Shown piece by piece: positions 6,489 through 10,869 of a stretch of DNA of 10,869 nt; the first letter of the stretch is position 1; every line of letters starts with the position of its first letter. The notes beneath the pieces are model-generated. The model did no database searches, was not told where the DNA came from, and saw only the letters and a program-made list of their open reading frames with translations. Made by a program: the position numbers and the translations under genes. The stretch comes from an uncultured Eubacteriales bacterium (GTDB lineage Bacteria > Bacillota > Clostridia > Oscillospirales > Acutalibacteraceae), in assembly GCA_900321595.1 (NCBI GenBank), contig ONWP01000260.1:1-10869 (forward strand). Direction: 5' to 3'.

Positions 6489-7145
6489 ATGGGAGACAAC
6501 AGTCTCATCTTTTTCCTGTCGGAGCTCATCGGCGTCGTCGCGTTTTCCATCGCGGGGACGCTGTCGGCGCTTCGGCGGGAACTTGATATCCTCGGCGCTA
6601 TGATCATCGGCTGCGTGACAGCCGTCGGCGGCGGACTGACCAGAGACATCATTCTGGGCATCAATCCGCCGTCCATGTTCATCAATCCCGTCTATACGGC
6701 CACTGCCGCCGGCGCGTCCGCGCTGACGCTGATCGCGGCGTATCTGGTCAAACGCTTCCGCGTCCGCATGCCGAAGGATTCCGACGAGATCATCAATATC
6801 TTCGACGCGCTGGGACTGGGCGTTTTCGTCACGGTCGGCGTCGACACCGTCGCGCAGCGCGGCTACAGCCAGAACGCGTTCCTCGCGATCTTCATCGGCA
6901 CAGTCACGTGCATCGGCGGCGGCATGATGCGGGACATCATGCTCGGCTCCATCCCCATGGTGCTGCGCAAACAGGTATACGCCGTGCCCTGCACGCTGGG
7001 CGCCGTGATCTACTACTACGGCAAACCGGTCCTGCACGAGACGCCCGCGGTCATCATCACCGTGATCTTCGTCATCACCATGCGGGTACTGGCGGCGCAC
7101 TTCCGCTGGGATCTGCCGAAAATCAGAATGGACAGCCGAAAATAA
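6489..7145 (+). CDS. TRIC/UPF0126 family membrane channel protein (YadS/YicG-like)
   Basis: A 218-residue, highly hydrophobic protein with about seven membrane segments and the internal duplication typical of the trimeric intracellular cation channel family. The first repeat carries AVGGGLTRDIILG (45-57) and the second CIGGGMMRDIMLG (141-153). Each includes the GGG kink and the following R-D. Family members form trimeric pores that conduct monovalent cations; the physiological role of bacterial members is poorly known. The ATG lies 7 nt after the GH35 stop and I see no Shine-Dalgarno sequence there, so translation probably depends on ribosomes finishing the upstream gene. The link to galactoside metabolism may only be cotranscription. 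Confidence 0.92.
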   Translation: MGDNSLIFFLSELIGVVAFSIAGTLSALRRELDILGAMIIGCVTAVGGGLTRDIILGINPPSMFINPVYTATAAGASALTLIAAYLVKRFRVRMPKDSDEIINIFDALGLGVFVTVGVDTVAQRGYSQNAFLAIFIGTVTCIGGGMMRDIMLGSIPMVLRKQVYAVPCTLGAVIYYYGKPVLHETPAVIITVIFVITMRVLAAHFRWDLPKIRMDSRK

Positions 7146-7163
7146 CGATCGGCTGTCGTTTTA
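7131..7163 (+). terminator. Hairpin with short T-run at the end of the TRIC gene
   Basis: Perfect 8-bp arms GACAGCCG (7131-7138) and CGGCTGTC (7150-7157) with an 11-nt loop, followed by GTTTTA. The 5' arm lies inside the last TRIC codons and the loop holds the TAA stop, so translating ribosomes would affect folding. This is a weak terminator or attenuator between the GH35-TRIC unit and the cysteine desulfurase-thiI unit. The T-run is short, so readthrough is likely. Confidence 0.5.
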
Positions 7164-7179
7164 TGCAAGAGGCAAAGCT

Positions 7180-8304
7180 ATGATCTATCTTGACAACAGC
7201 GCGACGACGCAGCCCCTGCCGGAAGCCGCGCAGGCCGCCGCGCGCGCCATGACCGACGTCTGGGGAAATCCCTCGGCGCTGCACGACGGCGGGCTCGACG
7301 CGCTGGAGCTGCTTGACGAGAGCCGCAAGGCCGTCGCGAAGGCCCTCGGCTGTACGCCGGCGGAGCTGTATTTCACCTCCGGCGGCACGGCTGCCGACAA
7401 CACCGCGATCTTCGGGGCGGCGCTGGCGCGCAGACGCGCGGGCAACCGCGTCGTCACCACCTCGGCGGAGCATCCCGCCGTCGCCAGAGCCTGCGACCGG
7501 CTTGAGGCGCTGGGCTGCGAGGTCGTGCGTCTGCCGGCAAGAGCCGACGGCGGCTTTGAACTTTCCGCGCTCGAGGAGGCGCTTTCGGACAAGACGATCC
7601 TCGTGTCCTGCATGGCGGTCAACAACGAGCTGGGCACGATCACGGATATCCCCGCCGTGTCGCGCGTCGTGCGCCGGTGCGCGAAGAACGCGCTGTTCCA
7701 CGTGGACGCGGTACAGGCGTTCGGCAAGCTGCCCTTCCGGGCGGACAAGTGCGGCGCGGATCTCGTCGCCGTCAGCGCGCACAAGATCCACGGCATAAAA
7801 GGCGCCGGCGCGCTCTACGTCAAAAAGGGCGTGCGCGTCGAGCCGTTCCTCGTGGGCGGCGGGCAGGAGCGCGGTCTCGTCTCCGGCACGGAGCCCATGC
7901 CGGCCATCGCGGCCTTCGCGGAAGCGGCGAAGCGCATCGGCGACCCGGCGCAGCACCTGGCGCACGCGCGGGCGCTGCGAAGCGCGCTGACAGACGCGCT
8001 CGCGGACTGTCCGCACGTCGCGTTCAACTCCCCCGCCGACGGTTTGCCGTACATCGTCAACCTGTCGCTGACAGGCGTTCCCAGTCAGCCGGCGGTCAAC
8101 GCCCTGTGCGAAATGGGCGTATACGTCAGCGCCGGCTCCGCCTGCAAGCGCGGCCACCGCAGCGAGGTGCTCACCGCCGTACACCTGCCGCCGGAACGCA
8201 TCGATTCGGCGATCCGCGTCTCCTTCAGCCGGTTCAACACCGTCGAAGAGGCGTATGCGGCGGCGGAGGCCATCCGCAAGACCATCGAAAGGATCCGCAG
8301 ATAA
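7180..8304 (+). CDS. Cysteine desulfurase (NifS/IscS family, ThiI partner)
   Basis: A 374-residue PLP enzyme that should take sulfur from L-cysteine as a persulfide. Key residues are visible: the N-terminal YLDNSATT (3-10), SGGTAADN (67-74), catalytic-base His98 in EHPAV, HVDAVQ (174-179, Asp176 for the PLP ring), the PLP lysine Lys202 in SAHKIHGIKG and the persulfide Cys322 in SAGSACKRGHRSE. The loop is the short-insert group I (IscS/NifS) type. The ATG at 7180 has AGAGG 7 nt upstream. The stop codon directly abuts the thiI ATG. This matches the Bacillus NifZ-ThiI arrangement, where a dedicated desulfurase feeds tRNA thiolation, so I assign it to 4-thiouridine synthesis rather than general Fe-S assembly. 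No iscU/sufU gene is nearby. Confidence 0.94.
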   Translation: MIYLDNSATTQPLPEAAQAAARAMTDVWGNPSALHDGGLDALELLDESRKAVAKALGCTPAELYFTSGGTAADNTAIFGAALARRRAGNRVVTTSAEHPAVARACDRLEALGCEVVRLPARADGGFELSALEEALSDKTILVSCMAVNNELGTITDIPAVSRVVRRCAKNALFHVDAVQAFGKLPFRADKCGADLVAVSAHKIHGIKGAGALYVKKGVRVEPFLVGGGQERGLVSGTEPMPAIAAFAEAAKRIGDPAQHLAHARALRSALTDALADCPHVAFNSPADGLPYIVNLSLTGVPSQPAVNALCEMGVYVSAGSACKRGHRSEVLTAVHLPPERIDSAIRVSFSRFNTVEEAYAAAEAIRKTIERIRR

Positions 8305-9477
8305 ATGAATGAAGTGATATTGCTCAAGGACGGCGAGCTCGCGCTCAAGGGGCTCAACCGTTCCACCTTTGAGAGCGTGATGCTCAAGAACCTGCGCCAC
8401 AGCCTACGCAAAACGGGCGGCGAATACGATATCCGCCGCGCCCAGTCCACCACGGTCGTCGAGCCGCTGACGGACGACTGCGACATGGACGCGGCAGCCG
8501 AAGCCGCCGGAAGGCTGCTGGGGATCGTGGCATACACCAGAGCCGCGAAATGCGAAAAGGACATGGACGTGATCCTGCCGACGGCGCGGGAATACCTGAC
8601 CGACCAGCTGACGGACGCGAAAACCTTCAAGGTCGAGGCGAAGCGCTCCGACAAGAAATTTCCGCTCAAATCCCCTGATATCCAGCGCGAGGTCGGCGGC
8701 TACCTCCTGTCGCGGTTCCCCCACCTGACCGTAGACGTGCATGATCCGGACGTGAAGGTGACCGTGGAGATCCGTGACCAATACGCCTTCATCCACGGCA
8801 ACCAGCTCCCCGGCGCGGGCGGCATCCCGGCGGGAACCGGCGGACACGGCTGCATCCTCATCAGCGGCGGCATCGACAGCCCGGTGGCGGCCTACCTGAT
8901 GGCCAAGCGCGGCGTGCGCCTGACCGCGGTGCACTTCGCGAGCCCGCCCTACACCTCCGTCCTCGCCGAAAAAAAGGTACACGATCTGCTCGAGGCCGTC
9001 TCGCGCTACAGCGGCAGGATCACGCTGTACACCGTGCGGTTCACACAGCTGCAGGAGAAGATCCGCGACGAGGCGCCAAGAGAACTGTTCACCGTCACCA
9101 TGCGGCGGCTGATGATGCGCATCGCCGGGCAGATCGCGCGGGACAACGGCTGCGGCTGTCTGATCACCGGCGAGAGCCTGGGGCAGGTGGCGAGCCAGAC
9201 CATGGAGGCGATCGCCTGCACCGACGACGCGGCGCCCCTGCCGGTGCTGCGGCCCTGCATCGGCCTCGACAAGAGCGAGATCATCGAGTACGCCCGGCGC
9301 ATCGAGACGTTTGAAACGTCGATCCAGCCCTACGAGGACTGCTGCACCGTCTTCACGCCGAAGCACCCGAAGACCCGGCCGACCGTCGCCGAGGCCAGAG
9401 ACGCCGAGGCGAAGATCCTCGACGACGACATGCTCCGCGCCGCCGTCGAAACGGCGAAGAAGCTCGTGATCGCGTGA
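8305..9477 (+). CDS. thiI: tRNA 4-thiouridine synthase ThiI
   Basis: A 390-residue ATP-dependent sulfurtransferase that converts U8 of tRNA to 4-thiouridine. In order it has an N-terminal ferredoxin-like part (LLKDGELALKGLNR, 6-19), a THUMP domain (about 60-165) and a PP-loop adenylation domain with SGGIDSPVA (187-195), followed by ITGESLGQVASQT (287-299). The YEDCC at 343-347 holds the catalytic-type cysteine conserved in ThiI. As in Bacillus, the C-terminal rhodanese domain of E. coli ThiI is missing, which fits the cysteine desulfurase encoded immediately upstream passing persulfide directly. The ATG follows the upstream TAA with no gap, and a weak AAAGGA lies about 11 nt upstream inside the previous gene. 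No thiazole genes are nearby, so tRNA modification is the likelier role. Confidence 0.96.
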   Translation: MNEVILLKDGELALKGLNRSTFESVMLKNLRHSLRKTGGEYDIRRAQSTTVVEPLTDDCDMDAAAEAAGRLLGIVAYTRAAKCEKDMDVILPTAREYLTDQLTDAKTFKVEAKRSDKKFPLKSPDIQREVGGYLLSRFPHLTVDVHDPDVKVTVEIRDQYAFIHGNQLPGAGGIPAGTGGHGCILISGGIDSPVAAYLMAKRGVRLTAVHFASPPYTSVLAEKKVHDLLEAVSRYSGRITLYTVRFTQLQEKIRDEAPRELFTVTMRRLMMRIAGQIARDNGCGCLITGESLGQVASQTMEAIACTDDAAPLPVLRPCIGLDKSEIIEYARRIETFETSIQPYEDCCTVFTPKHPKTRPTVAEARDAEAKILDDDMLRAAVETAKKLVIA

Positions 9478-9534
9478 CCGCGCACCGACGGGCTATGATT
9501 TGCCGACGGGAATTCAATTTGAGGATTTGATCTT

Positions 9535-10602
9535 ATGCACAATCAGATTGAGGGAACAAACAGCACGCTGATTGATCCGGAGAAAATGAATCATATCATC
9601 AGCGAAATCCGCGGCGTGCTTGATTCTGCTCGCGAACGCGTAGCCGCGCAGGTAAACAGCGAGCTCCTCATCACTTACTGAAATGTCGGCAGAATCATCG
9701 CCGAATTCGAACAAACCATTCCGGATCGCGCCGACTACGGCAAACAGACGCTGAAGGAATTATCAAAATCACTGTCAGCTGAATTCGGCAGGGGTTTCTC
9801 ACGCGCAAATCTCTATAACATGCGCCAGTTTTATCTGACGCATGAAAAAGTCCAGACGCTGTCTGGAAAATTGAGCTGGTCACATTATTGTGAGCTGATG
9901 AGCATTTCCGATCCTGACCGTCGTGGTTTTTATGAAAAAGAATGTGAACGCTCCGGCTGGTCGGTTCGCGAATTGAAACGCCAGATCAGCTCATCACTAT
10001 TTGAGCGTCTGCTGCTTTCTGACGGGCAGGCAAACAAGGAAAAGATACTGGAGCTTGCGGCCCGAGGACAAGAGATCACCGAACCCGCCGATATCGTGAA
10101 GGATCCCTATGTATTTGAATTTCTGGGAATTCCCGAAAGCAAACCGGTTCTTGAAAGCGACTTGGAAAAGGCGCTGGTTCGTCAGATCGAAGACTTTCTG
10201 CTCGAGCTCGGGCGGGGATTCATGTTTGTCGGTACACAGCAGCGGGTGACTTTGAACAATACCCACTATTATGTGGATATGGTTTTTTACAACAAAGAGC
10301 TTCACGCTTATGTCCTGATTGAATTGAAAACAGTAAAGCTGATGCCCGAAGCTGTCGGACAGCTGAATATGTATCTCAATTACTACGCTGCCGAAATAAA
10401 CGAACCTGGCGACAATCCCCCAATCGGGATCATTCTCTGCACAGATAAAAACAACGTAACAGCCGAATACGCGCTCGGCGGGCTTTCCAACAATATTTTC
10501 GCATCTACCTATACATATGTGATCCCGGAAAAAGAACAGCTGATCGCGAAAGTTGAATCCATACTTAAAGCGTGGGACGAGAACAAAACAACTGACAGAT
10601 AG
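9535..10602 (+). pseudogene. DUF1016/YhcG-type PDDEXK nuclease gene with in-frame TGA at codon 49
   Basis: The frame from ATG 9535 (GAGGA upstream) to TAG 10600-10602 would encode 355 residues, a normal length for the family, but codon 49 (9679-9681) is TGA. The flanking residues, NSELLITY then NVGRIIAEFEQ, match the DUF1016 N-terminal domain, where Trp (TGG) is expected; one G-to-A change explains it. The rest is intact. The N-terminal domain continues through RANLYNMRQFYLT (90-102) and LSWSHYCEL. The C-terminal PDDEXK domain has YYVDMVFYN (Asp248) and VLIELK (Glu263, Lys265). The family is linked to mobile-DNA and defence nucleases; substrates are mostly unproven. The next in-frame ATG (9820, codon 96) has no clear ribosome site but could give an N-truncated protein with the whole nuclease domain. 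Base composition is visibly more A/T-rich than its neighbours, suggesting transfer. Confidence 0.85.
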
Positions 10603-10722
10603 CACGATTTGCACCGAAAGATGCGGCGTTATCACCGAGATCTGACGGCAAACATACCGCGCACACAAGCAAATACTGCATCGTGTGAGCGATATCACAG
10701 GAGACACTGCATAAATACATCC

Positions 10723-10755
10723 GCGGGCCCGGAACAACTCCGGACCCGCTTGTTT
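10723..10755 (+). terminator. Intrinsic terminator after the DUF1016 gene
   Basis: Arms GCGGGCCCGGA (10723-10733) and TCCGGACCCGC (10739-10749) pair over 11 bp with one C-A mismatch around loop ACAAC, followed by TTGTTT. It lies between the DUF1016 gene and the convergent dockerin-like gene. On the other strand the stem is followed by a less clean ATGTATTT, so it may serve both. The 120 bases between 10603 and 10722 show no gene that I can support. Confidence 0.75.
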
Positions 10756-10773
10756 ATATGAAAGAATTGCGAA

Positions 10774-10869
10774 TCAAAGCGCGGTCTCCAGCTTCGCGGA
10801 GTAGCGCAGGATCTTCCGCGCCTCGCCCGCGAGCAGCTTGCCGTCGCCGTTGAGGTCGCAGTTGACGAA
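10774..10869 (-). CDS. C-terminal end of a dockerin-type (EF-hand) protein
   Basis: The last 31 codons of a gene that enters from the right edge and ends in TGA at 10774-10776. The sequence contains an EF-hand-like calcium loop, DLNGDGKLLAGE, then ARKILRYSAKLE, the helix pattern of a type I dockerin repeat (D-x-N-x-D-G-K, then A-R-x-I-L-R). In Clostridia such repeats sit at the C-terminus of secreted enzymes or adhesins and bind cohesins, or form dockerin-like calcium modules in non-cellulosomal gut species. What precedes it is outside the window. Only one repeat is visible; a second should lie just upstream. Confidence 0.75.
   Translation of the reverse strand, partial: FVNCDLNGDGKLLAGEARKILRYSAKLETAL

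Noticed and set aside
4673..6685. A 670-codon open frame on the minus strand
   Set aside because: It lies opposite the GH35 gene, whose catalytic motifs are certain. The translation is low-complexity in Val, Ala, His, Asp and Arg with no family motif, as expected of an antisense frame in G+C-rich DNA.
7123..8400. A 425-codon open frame on the minus strand
   Set aside because: It mirrors the cysteine desulfurase gene, which is complete and has all of its active-site residues.
9494..9499. TATGAT as a promoter -10 before the DUF1016 gene
   Set aside because: No usable -35 lies 16-18 bp upstream, since that stretch is the end of thiI without a TTGACA-like hexamer. It is too weak to list as a feature.
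9679..9681. UGA read as tryptophan (alternative genetic code)
   Set aside because: The RluA-family, EEP, GH35, thiI and dockerin-like genes all end in TGA, and intact genes encode Trp with TGG, so the standard bacterial code applies.
10603..10722. Possible small gene or RNA between the DUF1016 gene and its terminator
   Set aside because: No ATG/GTG with a ribosome site opens a useful frame, and no tRNA-like or strong structured element is visible apart from the terminator.

Overview
The window looks like chromosomal DNA from a G+C-rich member of the Bacillota, most likely an anaerobic, gut-type Clostridia (Oscillospiraceae/Ruminococcaceae-like). This is an inference from four things: strong AAGGAGG-type ribosome sites with sigma-A-type promoters, a cysteine desulfurase paired with a rhodanese-less ThiI as in Firmicutes, a VTC-DUF4956 pair, and the end of a dockerin-type protein. 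UGA is an ordinary stop here, since several intact genes end in it.

Left part, minus strand (1-1520): a VTC-domain polyphosphate polymerase homologue is followed by a DUF4956 membrane protein that runs off the left edge. Their promoter has a perfect TATAAT but no good -35. In its place sit four TTTARG half-sites spaced 10-11 bp apart and ending 10 bp before the -10. This is the architecture of an OmpR-family response-regulator box and resembles the streptococcal CiaR site. A hairpin terminator separates this unit from the next.

Middle left, minus strand (1567-4564): a three-gene operon encodes a divergent member of the LOR/SDH (TIGR00300, archaeal ornithine cyclodeaminase-like) family, an exported or membrane-anchored endonuclease/exonuclease/phosphatase-fold protein, and an RluA-type pseudouridine synthase. 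Gaps are tiny or overlapping (12 nt, then ATGA). It starts from a clear promoter with an inverted repeat around the -35.

Middle right, plus strand (4630-9477): a divergent promoter with a perfect inverted repeat over its -10/start region drives a cytoplasmic GH35 beta-galactosidase, followed 7 nt later by a TRIC/UPF0126 membrane protein. A hairpin with a short T-run overlaps the end of the TRIC gene. Then come a NifS/IscS-type cysteine desulfurase and thiI, directly abutting, which together should make 4-thiouridine in tRNA.

Right end (9535-10869): a visibly more A/T-rich gene for a DUF1016/YhcG-type PDDEXK nuclease is interrupted at codon 49 by TGA, where the family usually has Trp. It is probably a recently broken horizontally acquired gene. 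A strong terminator follows, and then the C-terminal 31 residues of a dockerin-like (EF-hand) protein read leftward from the window edge.

I did not find an obviously new multi-gene system. The best leads are the response-regulator array on the polyphosphate operon, the divergent LOR/SDH-family protein in an RNA-modification operon, and the TGA-interrupted nuclease. There are no rRNA, tRNA, CRISPR or insertion-sequence features that I can support, and no gene-free stretch over 300 bases.
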